Assembly: GCF_905147045.1 (NCBI RefSeq)
Contig: NC_065899.1
Location: 5,840,501 to 5,904,500 of the forward strand
Reading direction: 5' to 3'
Source: Nymphalis io
Lineage: Eukaryota > Arthropoda > Insecta > Lepidoptera > Nymphalidae
DNA: 64,000 bases
Shown: one piece after another, positions 1 to 13,194 of the stretch
Numbering within the stretch: the stretch's first letter is position 1
Layout of the letters: each line of letters starts with the position of its first letter
The notes under the pieces: generated by a model
Seen by the model: only the letters and a program-made list of their open reading frames with translations
Database searches by the model: none
What the model was told of the DNA's origin: nothing
Translations under genes and position numbers: made by a program

Positions 1-1100
1 AGTGTTTTGGAATTATACAACGTTTATAATAATTTTGACTTGGTAAGCAATTGATGATGTTTGATCAGAAATGCTAAGATTACCGTTTTAGTTAAATTAT
101 TCTTAACAATTTTGCTTATTACAGAATATTTGTAAAAGTACTAATAAGAAAAAAAACATATTATATAATAATATTATATCAATACATTAATATTAATTTC
201 GCCAATAAATTAACAGTCGCTTATAATATAAAACTTGACTAATTTCTCTTTAATAGTTATATTGGCTAATGCTTGATATTTCTACAAATGGTAAAATACA
301 AACTGCTGTCAATTAAAACTGATTACACATTTCATTTATTTCGACATCAATAAAGATTATGAAAAAAGGTAATGAAAAACACATTAAACGCAAAAAAGAA
401 ACTATTAATAAATGAATTATTCATCAGTAAAGTATTTTATTGATGATTATTTTAACAATAAAAAATATACATTTAAAGTATTACTTAATTTTACTTACAA
501 TTATGATTTGAACATGCTAATTATTCTCTAAAAACATACCTCAAGTATCAAATATCTAAAGTATTACTAGAATTTTCGCTTCAACCTTTCCCCGTGAACA
601 TGTCCGCACCTCTGCTGATCCGATAAAGCGTAACCCAATTTTAGCAATTTTACCGCCCCTAATAAATCTACGTCACAGTTTAGGAATTTTGTTTGCTCCA
701 CCTGATCTCGGATAAAATATTTAGTAGGCTACATATCACGTAGCTTTCACGAAAAACTAATAGCATAAAAAAATATCGTTTTATAAATGTATAAACCTTC
801 CCGCCCTTAATTCGGTCCGCCATTTTTTCACAAATCCATTGTGAAAACTGTATTTTAAATTATATATTTTAATATTTGTCTTTTAATTACGTTAAGAACA
901 GTATATATATAGTTAGGCGGTTTGATAAAAATAATTTATTAAAAGCGTTTCTTAAGTTACATACATTTTTAAAAAGTATTGCTTATATTTGAAGTTTATG
1001 TAATTTAAAATTGTTACTGAATAAATATTGAACAAAATATCAATATCATGTTAAGCAAACTGTAATTAAGCCGATGGTTTCCCGGGAACCACTAAAAAAA
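1..1100. other. AT-rich non-coding stretch
   Basis: I see no supported gene or recognisable repeat here, only A- and T-runs and scattered stop codons in all frames. Confidence 0.6.
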
Positions 1101-1320
1101 ACAGTAGTACTTGGTATTGTTGTGTTCCGGCTTGAAGGGTGAGTGAGCCAGTGTAATTACAGGCACAAGGGACATAACATCTTAGTTCCCAAGCTTGGTA
1201 GCGCATTGGTGATGTAAGCGATGGTTAACATTTCTTACAATGCCAATGTCTATGAGCGTTGGTAACCACTTACCATCAGGTGGCCCATATGCTCGTCCAT
1301 CTTCCTCTTCTATAAAAAAA
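1101..1320 (+). repeat. SINE family B copy (5'-truncated)
   Basis: It contains the family's diagnostic blocks: a GGGTGAGTGAGCCAGTG block, the GGGACATAACATCTTAG block, and CCACTTACCATCAGGTGG followed by a short A-run at the 3' end. Orientation is given by the A-tail. The first part of the family consensus (the block matching 17205-17265) is missing. Confidence 0.8.
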
Positions 1321-3457
1321 GCACGTAACTTTGCATATATAATATAGTATAATATATAGTATAATGTGTAATTTGAAGCAGTTAAATACTATTACGGCTT
1401 ACTGAGTAATATAACGTGGATACAAAGATGGAAAAGCTTAGACTATTAAAATTATTTAATTTGAATTAATTTAATTTTGGATCTCAGTTGTGGCGAAAAT
1501 TATCGCAAAAAAATCCTGCGTGTTTTGACAAAAATTTGGGATGCCTTTTGGATTGGATTTTTAATTGTTTCCGATTCGTAACATTGTATATAATTTATTT
1601 ACATATATTTGGGTTATTGATTTAACCAATACTAGAAAATTTTGCCACCATTATAACTACGTTACGTCTTCACGCCTAAACTCGAAATTTCGGTGTTTAA
1701 TTTTTACAGTAGCTTTTATAATTTTATTGTTTAATTATTTTTTATTCCTTAGTATATACTATATTTGAACAATTGTTGTTCTGTATATAAAGTACAATTA
1801 AAACTAAAAACAGAGACAGTTAACGCTTTGCAGTGACAGAAAAACGGAGGAATAAAAATACTTTTTCCTATCCAATACGTATTCAGAGAGCATCGGCTAG
1901 TGTTGAAATAAATTTTATATTTTCACTGAAAATGCTTATGTTTTGTTGGCGAGAAGTGTAGGACTTAATGTACTTAATGATTAAAATGAAATAAGATTCA
2001 ATATTTTGTTATAAAATATAATAATCGTTTGTTTATGTGTATATTATATATTTGTGTAGAGTATTTGTGTTTCAACATAAAGATTATAGTTATATTTTCA
2101 ACATAAAGATTATTGATTATAGTATTACTATAGTTTTCGAAATACATATTCATCTTTATATATTGTAAATATATACAAGGTAAAAAATCATATAAAGCAT
2201 TTTACATGGTGTAAAATTTATACAAAAAAATCAACATGATGTTCTCTTTACACATTCTTTACGATATTAAAAAAACAGCTGATAGTAATTTCAAGATATT
2301 GTATCAACTGCTTATTGTGATAATCGTCAGACGAAATGACAATTCATAGCCTTAGTATCATTTATACTTATGATATGCGAGACAAATAAAACGTTTTTAT
2401 ATATTATAATATCTCATTTACACATTTGTACATACACCCACGCACACTATGAATTCCGAAGACGATATTTTTTAAAGTTTTATTAACATGCACACACATA
2501 TACACACATACGCATTTATTGATTTGATGGTGATTCAATCACTTCCTCATGGAAAAAATGGGAAAATCATCCAATTTGATATTAAAATGGTATTTTTCGC
2601 CTTCATCTTTTCATCTTTATTTAAAAATGACATTGAATATATTTTTTTTATCCAAAAAAATTTGCAAAAACAAATGTTGAACACTGAATTACAAAAAATA
2701 ATTCAGGAAATTAATTTAAGATTGTCCTGTGCTGTATTATTCATCTCTAAGAAAAAAAAACTTTTATAAATGAAGAAATTAATAAATGAAAAAACAAACA
2801 AAATCACATTTTTTTTATTAAGGCAATAAAAAAATATAAAACGCAATTACCTACTGTAATTCACATACAATCTTCATTACAAAGATATTAAAAAGATAAT
2901 AAGTCTTTAATTTAAATAGTTATTAAGTATTAAAAAGTCTTGGATGTATTCATTTTGAATAAAAATATTTTATGTTAGTCTTGTTTTTATTATGAATAGC
3001 ACTTCACATGTCAAGCGCTTTTTAAAAAAATATCTAAAATGCTTGTAGTAATATTATGTCACTAGTAAAAATAGCCATAGTGTAGTTTCATATATTATGG
3101 CTGCTGTCTGAAATAAAATAGTAGAATTGGGTGTAAATTAATTAAATACTATACTAAAAAAAAACAAAGAAGTACTATTTAAGTTTATTTGCTAATCAAA
3201 TTATAGATATACATTAAGTGCGTTCTGAAATTATTTATAAATAAATAAATATTACACAAATGTTCAGGTACATTATAAATAATAATTATACAATAAGAAA
3301 TATTTCTAAAAACTACAACATTGAACCGCAATTAATAAATACCTCGTTAAAAATAATAATAGATTGCAACAAATATAAAAGTCTTACTTATGACGCCAAC
3401 ACAAATCAATAATAGGTATTATAATAAACATACAAATTTCTTTATCTGTAATAGGAA
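1321..3457. other. AT-rich 3' flank of the phosphatase gene
   Basis: No gene is supported. Short ORFs at 1565-1768 and 2488-2769 have low-complexity, A/T-driven compositions and no recognisable domain. A CA/TA-rich patch starts near 2488. The 3' part probably contains the 3' UTR of the minus-strand phosphatase. Confidence 0.55.
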
Positions 3458-6400
3458 CTAGACATTTAAACACTTATATAATATAGGAACTAAGCTTCCC
3501 AAGGAATCAGCGTAGCAATCTGGCTTAAGTGTTTTGTGAGACATCATTTCCTCTTTGGTGTTGTTAGTCAATACCAGGAGAGTCTTGAAACCTGAAGCTC
3601 TGGCCAAACCAACATCTTGTTCTATCCTGTAATCAAAACACGTAAGCGTAAAACATGAACTAAATCAGATCATTTAAAATTAAACCATGTTGAAATTAAA
3701 AACTGCAAATAATATAAATTGCTCTCCGACAACTTTGCTATTTCTTTCTTGGAAGGCGTATTTAATTATAATTGGTGTTTTCTTACATTAATTGAAACAA
3801 ATGACTTTAAATAGTATTATTATGTTTACCTGTTGTATTACTATCACAAAACTTCTTGACTGTATTATATAACTTAATATTCTATATAATTATTTATTAA
3901 TCACACTAAGGTTCACAGCACAGTCCAATCAAACTACATAGTCATATGCATAACAACTATGTACTTACCATTATAATAAAAACGTAACGAATAAAGTAAC
4001 TTCAGTTAACTGACAATAATATATTTTTAAATTATTAAAATATTTAATATCTCTTCAGATATTAAATTAATCCGACTTACATATCACCAATGAATAGCAC
4101 TCGGCTTGCGTCAGTAACGCCTGCTCGTTTCATAGCAAATTCTCCAAACGTCTTGCCTGGCTTACCGAGCTGTATTGGTTGGCGTTTCGATTCTGTGCTC
4201 ACGATATCACTAAATATCCCCGTACCTGTTTTTGAAATTAAAATGCTTTATAAAATTGCCAAACATTTTTTTTAAATGAATTAATTTTATACACTATTTA
4301 TATACTATATTTATAAAACGCTTTAATAACCACTGAAAAGCGTATATATCATTTAAAGCAAACCTTTGCAGCTTTTAACTTAAAATATTTATGTAAATTT
4401 TTTTATAATGAAACCCATGAATATTCAGAGTGAAGATTTAATACCAAGAGCTAAGAATCCCGGCTTCAAAGGTACGTATCTGTCAGTCGCTCCAGTAACA
4501 AAGTGTACTTCTGGCCTCTTGAGGTAAGTAAGAGCTTTGTACATCTTAGGCAGGTTCACCTTAAAGTCGCTATCGAAGACAACAGCACCTATCTCTTCAT
4601 CGACGGTTACGTATTCTATATAGTCTTCGTAATAATAAGTACCGACTTCCGGCTGTAATTAATTGTTAAAATAATATCTTAAATTTATTTTTAGTATATA
4701 TAGATATATCAAGTAAAAAATCTACTTCAAATAGTTATTTGTTCTTATAAATACGATTACTAATTCATATTTCTTGTAAATACATTATGTAAATAATTAC
4801 CTATTAAGTAGTAATAGAAATATTCAGTATCAGCGCACTACATCAATAGTGTTGATAGTGATAGTGTAATACACAAACATTTATCACTCACACCTACACA
4901 CACATTCACAGAATAATCTTCATATTATAATTAACTAACAGTTTTTGATTTTCATAGTATTTTTCATAAAATATTTTACAAAATAGTTCTTGAATACGTT
5001 TTCCTTATTATGTCCTTAATAAGGGGCGTATAAAGCTTTAGGGTTAATTGAATGATAGAATTGGGACATTGACAACCCCAAAATACCGTTGCAAAATATT
5101 ACGTTCGCAATTTAAAAGAAACCATAAATAAAACTGAATACTGCTTATTATTTTATATTCCGTTGAAACAAGGATTAGAAGATATTGCTCAACATATATA
5201 GTAAGCATGATCAGTATATTGATAACCTTCTTGTAGGGTCGTCTGATAACTCATATTAACTAGCAATTAAATTCCGCTATGTACTGTTCATTTATGATTA
5301 AGTTTTATATCAAGAGCGTTATTGAAATTTATTGTACAGTACTGACTCATAAGGCCACATAATGATGGTTATATAAATAAGATTATTTAACAAAACAATG
5401 AAAATAGAACAATTATATTAGCGAAAAAATATTCACAACTATAGAATACATATTTGACGTGAGTGTGTGTGTAAGATAGTGTATTTGTGTTTGTATGAGA
5501 GCAAAATTCTATTTGATTAATACCTTTCAGGAGGGTTCTCATAGAAACAAATAGCATTCTAGGTTCAATTATCTAATTAATGTAAGCAGATTTTAAATGT
5601 ATATGATTCGCGCCCCTAGAGTATAGCGCTCAAGGCGTTAGTCTAGTGGCTAGATGTAAGGCCGCAGACCCGGAGATCCTGGGTTCAAATCCCAAGTCTC
5701 AAAAAGTTCTCAATAGCAGACCGGAGTCTGGAAGTTGGAAGTGTGTGCACTCCCATGCCTCAGAAAGTACGTAAGGCCGTTGGTCCTGCGCCTGAACTCT
5801 TTCCGGTCGTGTCGGATTGCCGTCCCATTGGATTATGAAAGTTATCCCCTAACTTATTCTTACTTACTTACTTACTTATATAAGGAGTCCATCTGTGTTT
5901 GTGCACACACTTGTGCACTATAATATGTCCGCAGTTGGCTAATCTCTCTTGAGATTGGCCGCGTGGCCCAAATCGGTCTGGAGGTCTATTTATATATGTA
6001 TATATATATATATATAGATTAAGCATGACTTACCCCTTCTTTGCATTCAAAACCATGTGACTCCAGCATGGTGATGGTCTCTGGGCATGCTACACAGTAC
6101 ACTGTTTTGTTGAATTTAACTGATTTGAGATATTCGCAGATTGCCGATGACGGGATTGTAAGATTATCCTAAAATGAAAAAAAATATTAAAAATGATAAA
6201 CAAAATTTAAAAAATATTAAATGAGGAAATAGTTAAACATTTCGTATATTTAAAATGAACGAATCTTTTAAAAAAATCATACAATTTGACTTCTATCGGC
6301 AACCTATTTTTTATAAAAAAGTTAAGTAATTAGACAAGGTGCTTGGTTATTTATGAATAACAATTCTTATAAAAATATTCGTTTATACTTTCATCCAAAA

Positions 6401-9400
6401 CAATAAATATACACATATGTATTTGTTTTAATGTACAAAATACGAGTTTTTATAAAAACAAATTGTTGGTTGGAAACTTGCCCACGATAAGCAAAGTAAC
6501 AGTTATTAATTGAAATAATACAATTAATTAGTTGCATTTGGCAGACACTTCCAATAATATAAATAAGGTTAAGAGTTCAAGTGCATTGAAAATATTTGTG
6601 CTGTGAGCTGAATAACATATGTCGAATATATAATATCTGATTTAAGAAAGACTGAATTGTCGTTAATCTAGTTTGTTGTTTATAATGATGAAGATCACGT
6701 TTTCCTAGGCTAGAGATAAATAGTCTCAATAATAGGTCAGAGTTGAGATGTTGGCAAAGGTTGCGCTTCTATTTCGCAGAAATCACGTAAAACTTTTATT
6801 ACTGCAACTGTTTCATGACGTGTCGGCATCGCAGTATTCTCGGTTTATGAAGCGAAGGAAAGTGAATGCACTCGTGTTTTCACAATAAAATATCCTGTGA
6901 ATTTGGTTAATTTCCGTTGAGAATGGAAGCTGTAGCTAAAATCGATTAGGACTCAGGAACAAAAGTGGTAAAACGACGACGAATATAAATGAATACCTTT
7001 TGTGTGTGAAAAATAAGGAGGGATAAAATAGCAGACGCTTGAAGTGGAGTCGCCTCGCTACCGAGTCGTTCATGTGCAACGTAACGTGCTCGTGTAACGA
7101 TTGTCTTGTTGTCATGGCAACATAATGACATAACTATACTTAAATATACGAATACAGAACTGTACTTTTATTTGATAATAATAGAGCTTTAATCGCTACG
7201 TAAAAAAAGCAGATATATAACAAATTAGTATCACAGTAACACAAATTATGCTTGGATGTCGTCAAGTACGCGAGCCACACACATTTTAGAACATTTGAGT
7301 ATTGTAAAAGCACATTGTTTATGTACTGTATCTTGATACGGTCGATAAACAATTCTTAATAATAAAAATAAACTTCAGATGTTTTGAATTAACTATTCCT
7401 ATAGTCAATCAGTCGTATAATATAAATACAGGGTTTCATTATTTATATATAAAACTGTTTATTATAAACACAAATGCGGTAGAAATTAAGGTAATACAAT
7501 AAACTCATGATGAGTACGGCAGCCTAGCTAAGCGGGGGTGAACTAAGTGGGAGCTAAATAAGTTTCAGTTCAAATTACTTTTATAATTCACTCAGTTTTA
7601 GCTCGTGAACTCCTCATGGGTAGCATTATTTCTATCTATTAACAACGACATGTTTAATTGTTATGTGTATAAAGGGATATATTACAATTAAATTTAAAAA
7701 TGATTATTATGAATGTTGAAGCTCCGATTTCACACTGGTGTCATAAAATTATGGACTCTGTAGTTTTTGAAAAAATCAATATTCATGGTAGGATTTTTAT
7801 TAATAATTCAACTCACAATTATTTGGGCATTATTAATATTGCCATACCGGTACATACAAAACCTATAATAATGTGGAAGTTTCTCGAACATAAATTCAAA
7901 TAAAATACTTTTCTCTAGATAATATAAATTAATATTTCGATAATCTTTCTATAACAAAATTCTAATTTCACGCTGATACAGTCGAAGGAAACAAATGGAA
8001 CCAGTTGGCAGCTGTCAGCCGGCGTATTTTTATAGATATTTGTAGATGTATTAAAATATAATATTATATTTTGATATTTGGTGGATAAATGCCTATAATA
8101 TCATTATATTAAACACGTTTTATTATTTGAATGCTATCGAAGACTAAATCTATTTAAGATTAGTTTTTGTGTATTCCAGAAATATAAACATTGCCTAGAA
8201 TAAAAATAATAATAATTATTATTTTAGGAAAAAATCTTATGTTTCTTAAGTCAAAATGAAATAGTCGTATTAAAGAAAAAAATATATAAATCTACCAATT
8301 CTATATAAATTCTAACAAGAAAAACCGACAAGAAACTGAATAGTTACTTTTTTAATCAACTGAAGTACATAGCCAATTATATATATGCTTTTCATGTTAA
8401 ATGTATTTACTCAGACAAAGATTAGTTGTGGTAACAAAATTGGCAATCAGCGATCGCAAAGGGCCCACGAATATGAATATAATGTATAACATACTATTAT
8501 ATTCTTTCTTTTGACACAAAGGCTTCTAGATTTGACTGATCAATCAGAGCCCTAAGCCTTATTTGGGACATTATTGTATGATGCGTATTATTAAGACGAT
8601 ATAAAAAAATACTATGAATATTATAAGGAATATAATATTTTGGGATATTTCATTATTATACTTTTATTTCGTAATATAATTTCGATAAAAGTAATACATT
8701 TTAGTAACTCTACTAATGGTGGTATAGATTTGTACAAAACCTTGACGGTTGGTACTATCCACTTATCATTTTTTCGGTTTAAATGGCATGTGGACAACGT
8801 AAATAACACAAGGGACAACGTATTCGATTAAATTAAGGAATGGCTGATATTTCTTACAAAGCATCATCATGTCTTATGGGGAGAAGGCATCGTCAAGTCT
8901 TATCGGGTGGTTTCAGTTAGTAAAGAACAAGTTTTCAGTCTTAATTTTTGTAGACATAGTTTCAATATAGTTGTTTTTTATTTAATTTATTTCTGACCTT
9001 ATTAGTGGTCAACGTATTTATTAGCGTTTACTTTTTTTATTATATTAGCACTTAGATACACTTAATGCCGATGCTCATGTATTGACTAAATTGTGTAATG
9101 ATGTCCGATTTGAATGACACTAGGTTATTCTTTTTGGCACTCAATTGGAACAGAGAACTTAAGCAAATGTTGTTAGAAAATTAAATATTCAACAGAAACA
9201 AGTAATATTATATGTTCTAGGTATTCCTTTGTTTATATACTTACAAATCCACTCTTAATACCAGCCGCTTGGAATAGCGATTCATAATTTTCTTTTGTTC
9301 GTAAGCTATTGTTTGACACGAAATGCACCGTCTTACCAAGTCGCTGCATCAGTTCAAAGAACTTGCCCGCGCCTGGTATTGGAATTTTAGTCCATATGAC

Positions 9401-12000
9401 CCCTAGGAAAAAAAAACAAATTCAAAATTATTTAGGTATTAAAGATGATGCTAAAATTTTAATCATCATTAAGTATTAATAAGATTTAATTATCGAGAGT
9501 CAGAGAAAAATAAAATGGGAGTATGACCCTAGTGAGTGAACCTATATGATTTAAAGTTTTCATTAATTGAAAAATTATTAATAGTTATTTGATATTTCAC
9601 TATATATTTGTGCTTATAATTTCACTATCCTCAATGTTTATATATAAAGTGTATGTGTATATATATATATATATATATATACATACACTATAATACATAT
9701 ATATGTATGAAGTATTTTTTTTTTTATAGAATAGGAAGGCGGACGAGCATATGGGCCACCTGATGCTAAGTGGTCACCAAACGCCCTTAGACATTGGCAT
9801 TGTAAGAAATGTTAACCATCGCTTACATCACCAATGCGCCACCAACCTTGGGAACTAAGATGATATGTCCCTTGTGCCTGCAATTATACTGGCTCACTCA
9901 CCCTTCAAACCGGAACACAACAATACCAAGTACTGCTGTTTTGCGGTAGAATATCTGATGAGTGGGTGGTACCTACCCAGACGAGCTTGCACAAAGCTCT
10001 ACAACCAGTAGCTCTACCACCAGTATCGTGAATTAGTGTAATTATAGGCGATATAAATAAATGAAATGAAGGTTTTCATAGTATTTTATTGTTATGATAA
10101 TTATATTTACATGTATCGTAATCAAGTGATAAGTGATACTAGACGTATTTTATTTTCCGTCTCATTTCATAATTAATCGTTTTTAATTAGATGAAAACTT
10201 GTACCCAGACAACGAATTTGACCTAGGTTAAATATAATCTTTGTTAATACGATACATTTTTATTAAGATTAAGATTAAGATAAACAAAGTTAGCCAAATA
10301 GATAAAGAAACATTTAAAAGACGATGGAAGAAAGAAGAAAACTACAGAAATAACATTCGATAATGCAGTAAAATTATTGCTGGTTAAATGAATATAATAT
10401 ATATAATATTGAACATATAGCAATATTTATTTCATATTGAAAGCAGAGTTTTGTCACGAACTCATTGGAGCGGCGTGGTAGAATAATCTCTAAACCTTAA
10501 AAGGGGAGAAAACTTTTGCCTGGTAGTGATACATTAATTTGTACTCGTTAAAATATGTTTCAAGTTTGGCCAATTGGATAAACCTACCTTATGTTTTAAT
10601 CAAGTCATACTAAAAATTTACAACAAATGATAAATTTAAGTAATTATCACTTGATCGAATTGTAACATAATATCAATCGTATTGTGATATAATAAGAGGT
10701 AATGTGAAGTACTTTGACTAATAAAATAAAAGGTGCTTAAATTTGAATTATTAGTATTAAAGATATTAAAAATATATTTGTAGGAATGCATGAGGGAAAA
10801 GGTGTAGAATTATAAAAATTCGAATTTTGACAGATAGGTATTTGTGGAGATTCGGATTGTGCGACTCAAGAGTGACATTAGAAGGAAAAATTTACGTAAT
10901 ATGTAAATAATATTATTCAGACATAAAATGCAATGTCATGATGAAATGGTATATTACTCATAGATAAAGTGTATTTTCCTACGTTAATTTCCTGCTAATG
11001 TTTTAGTTTCATGTTTCTATTACGTCATACTCAATTAAAACGAGCTCAATCGCTCTTATTTTTTCTAGCGGTTCAAAAATTAAATTCCTTGTCGAATTCC
11101 ACTATGATCAAAGCGATGACGCATAATAGCATGACAAAAAAACTACAATTTCTTTTTTTTTACTATAAGACTGCTTTAATTAGTGTAATATCTCCTTGTT
11201 ACATATGATAGACTCTTCTGAGATAATAACTAAAAATATCAATACTTGATATTTCTCATAATATTGTGAGCAATTATTTCAATCACTCATCTAAGTGAGA
11301 TAGTGACTACTGCTAATTTAAAACCAGAATTAAAATTACTTTATTTTTTATTACTCTAATTACTGTAATGATATATCTATAGTAAGAGTAATGGTTCTTT
11401 AGTTTTAAATAATTTATCGAATCGAATTTAAGTTAAAACATAATTAAAAATTTAAATGACAGATTTCGATTTGAATGGCTAAATAGAAGCTAAAATTCTT
11501 CTGACGTTTTGGAGTTAAAAGTATTCTACCTTGCTATTCCATATTTAATTTTTTTACATTTTGTTTATTACACATACAAATTAATATAATATATAATAAT
11601 TAAAGAACATTATTAAACTGTTGACCCTAAGTGTGATAAAGCAATGTCACAACTAAATCAGCTGATACTAAACACAAAACCAAATGAAATATAAGCGATG
11701 TTCCAACCGCCATCACATCAGTAATATTATCACGTTAGAATAACGTAAAATATAATTCAATAAATGTATACCACAAATATAAACCAGTTTAAACTAATTT
11801 CAGGGGTTACTTATCTCTTAACATGACGTAATAGCTATGTCAGTCAAACATAGCCTAATTCCCATAGCAACGTTTAAACTGTATCGACCGGTACACGCCT
11901 GACGCAACTTACCGTCGCAATCTGAGAATACATGATCAAAAGTAGCAAGAAATTCTTTTAACTTTTTCTCATCTAGTTCCATAAGATTCACTGGCTCCAT
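3458..12000 (-). CDS. HAD-family 4-nitrophenylphosphatase / phosphoglycolate phosphatase-like protein, six exons
   Basis: Coding exons in minus-strand order are 12000-11913, 9402-9245, 6168-6034, 4652-4445, 4225-4081 and 3626-3458, ending in TAG. They sum to 903 bases (300 aa) and join in frame. Every intron begins GT and ends AG on this strand. Visible HAD motifs are DCDGVIW at residues 27-33 (nucleophile and acid/base Asp, DxD), FVSNNS at about 57-62 (motif II), the Lys of LGKPGK at 218, and IGDM with a second Asp at 244 and 249 (metal binding). The cap region lies between motifs II and III. Members of this family are soluble, Mg-dependent phosphatases acting on small phosphate esters such as phosphoglycolate or glycerol 3-phosphate; the substrate here is inferred. 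Length is normal for the family. The start was chosen because MEPVNLMELDEKK resembles the usual N-terminus before the first motif. Intron 1 splits the Gly30 codon of the catalytic loop. A possible AATAAA lies at 3189-3184. All motif residues are kept, so the gene looks functional. Confidence 0.93.
5633..5990 (+). repeat. SINE family E copy with tRNA-like head
   Basis: A tRNA-like head (GTCTAGTGGCTAGA region and the B-box-like GGTTCAAATCC at about 5682-5692) is followed by a body with TTGGTCCTGCGCCTGAAC, a CTTA microsatellite (about 5853-5880) and the tail block AAATCGGTCTGGAGG. It is followed by a (TA)n run to about 6016. It sits in intron 3 of the phosphatase gene, and the TA run ends about 15 bases from the intron's splice donor. 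Confidence 0.75.
7108..7121 (+). promoter_or_regulatory. X-box-like palindrome (RFX-type site) in intron 2
   Basis: The 14-mer GTTGTCATGGCAAC matches the RFX X-box layout (RYYNYY, short spacer, RRNRAC). It lies in the phosphatase intron between exons 2 and 3, in a locally less AT-rich stretch (about 6.8-7.12 kb). Binding is inferred from the motif alone. Confidence 0.3.
9659..9680. repeat. (AT)n microsatellite
   Basis: A pure alternating AT run of about 11 units in phosphatase intron 1, just beyond the A-tail of a family B SINE (which reads on the minus strand). Confidence 0.9.
9715..10026 (-). repeat. SINE family B copy, near full length
   Basis: Read on the minus strand it runs from a CTACTGGTGGTAGAGC-like start through the GTACCACCCACTCATCAG and GAGTGAGCCAG blocks to CCACTTAGCATCAGGTGG and an A-rich tail (T-run at 9715-9725 on plus). 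It lies in phosphatase intron 1 in the same orientation as the gene. Confidence 0.85.
10464..10512 (+). repeat. SINE family A fragment
   Basis: A short remnant of the family A 3' region: CATTGGAGCGGCGTGGTAG followed by an altered CTCCAAACC block. It is in phosphatase intron 1. Confidence 0.6.
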
Positions 12001-12125
12001 GTTGATTATTTCACTGTCACTTTAAAATCGATAAACAATTATCGAGTCAACCGACACGTGCGATTCTAACCTAGTACGAGTGTGTACTGCGCTCGAGTTG
12101 CGAAGAACGTAAATAAATATAGACG
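12001..12125 (-). promoter_or_regulatory. Probable promoter / 5' UTR of the phosphatase gene
   Basis: This sequence lies directly upstream of the phosphatase start codon. It contains a CACGTG E-box at 12055-12060 and an ATCGATA at 12027-12033 that resembles the insect DRE core (TATCGATA), a common mark of housekeeping promoters. No TATA box is evident at a sensible distance. The transcription start is not determined. Confidence 0.4.
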
Positions 12126-12565
12126 CAGGTCAGGGCTTTGTAGCGCTTATTTTAAATAGATATAAAGGTGTTAATTGGAAAACATTTCAGTCTATGGAGT
12201 GCCTACGCTCTAGACGTACTAGCATTCGTTTCCACTACTACATGTTTATTATTCTTGACATTGAATCATGCGTCATTTGAGAATATTTGATTGTATCTGT
12301 AGAATTTATAAAAATCATAAATAAAATAGCAAACAAAAAATAGATAAGATATCAAATGTATCCCGGCACTTGTTTAATTTAATTCCCCGATTAATGAGAA
12401 TTAAATCTAATTCTATCACAGATAACATATATTTTTATAAAAAATTAAAAAAAAAAACATATTTTTTTAATAGTATAGTTTTATCTATACTATTTTTGAA
12501 CTAGTGAGTCATCTCTAAAAGGTGTCACAATATTATTTCTATTTAGTAAAGAAAACTTTAACCTT

Positions 12566-12595
12566 CTCGTATGTACCTTTGTTTACACATACGAG
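12566..12595. other. Perfect 9-bp stem inverted repeat
   Basis: CTCGTATGT at 12566-12574 pairs with ACATACGAG at 12587-12595 across a 12-base loop. It lies between the phosphatase promoter and the candidate exon at 13034. Function unknown. Confidence 0.5.
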
Positions 12596-13033
12596 TAAGA
12601 GACTCGTAATAGCGCTCAGCGTCAGAAGCGTCCAATTAATTGCTATAATATAATATAGAGGTACCGCATACCCACGACAAACGAAATAATAATTCATTTT
12701 ACCTTCCTTGTAAATAATGTTTGCGGATTACGTCACAATGACCTAATTGGATTACAATATTTTGTAAAATCTCTATGTTTCTTTGTTTCTCTGTAAGTCT
12801 GTATATACATTTCAAAGTCATAAATATATGCTTGATATTTATTCTGCCTTCCATATCGAATGCAAAGCAAGTTCATCCGACGCTTATTGGCAAAATAAAT
12901 ACAATACGTCAAATGATCATCAACGTTATTTCCGGAAAAGTAGAAAAGAGCAAATCTATTTCCATGAGTGTCTTAAAAGCCGACATAGGTTTTTCATTTG
13001 ATCGACATAATACTAAGCACCTTAATTATCAGT

Positions 13034-13087
13034 ATGGCTGAAAACAAACCCACTAGTAAAAGCAATCCCAAAAGCGGTTCCAGTCAG
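13034..13087 (+). CDS. Candidate first coding exon (18 codons, phase 0 donor)
   Basis: An ATG with G at +4 opens an 18-codon reading frame, MAENKPTSKSNPKSGSSQ, ending in CAG|GTAGGC, a plausible splice donor. The composition (Lys, Ser, Pro, Asn) is typical of a disordered N-terminus. It would be transcribed away from the phosphatase gene, whose start is about 1 kb to the left, so the two could share a divergent promoter region. I could not find a matching downstream exon and do not recognise the protein. It may be chance. Confidence 0.3.
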
Positions 13088-13194
13088 GTAGGCTGAATCA
13101 TTTTTCATTCCCAGATGTAAAATGCACATACTCTGAATAGATTGGGAATTTAAATTAAACGAATGATGATGATAATTATCAAATTAAGTTGTCA

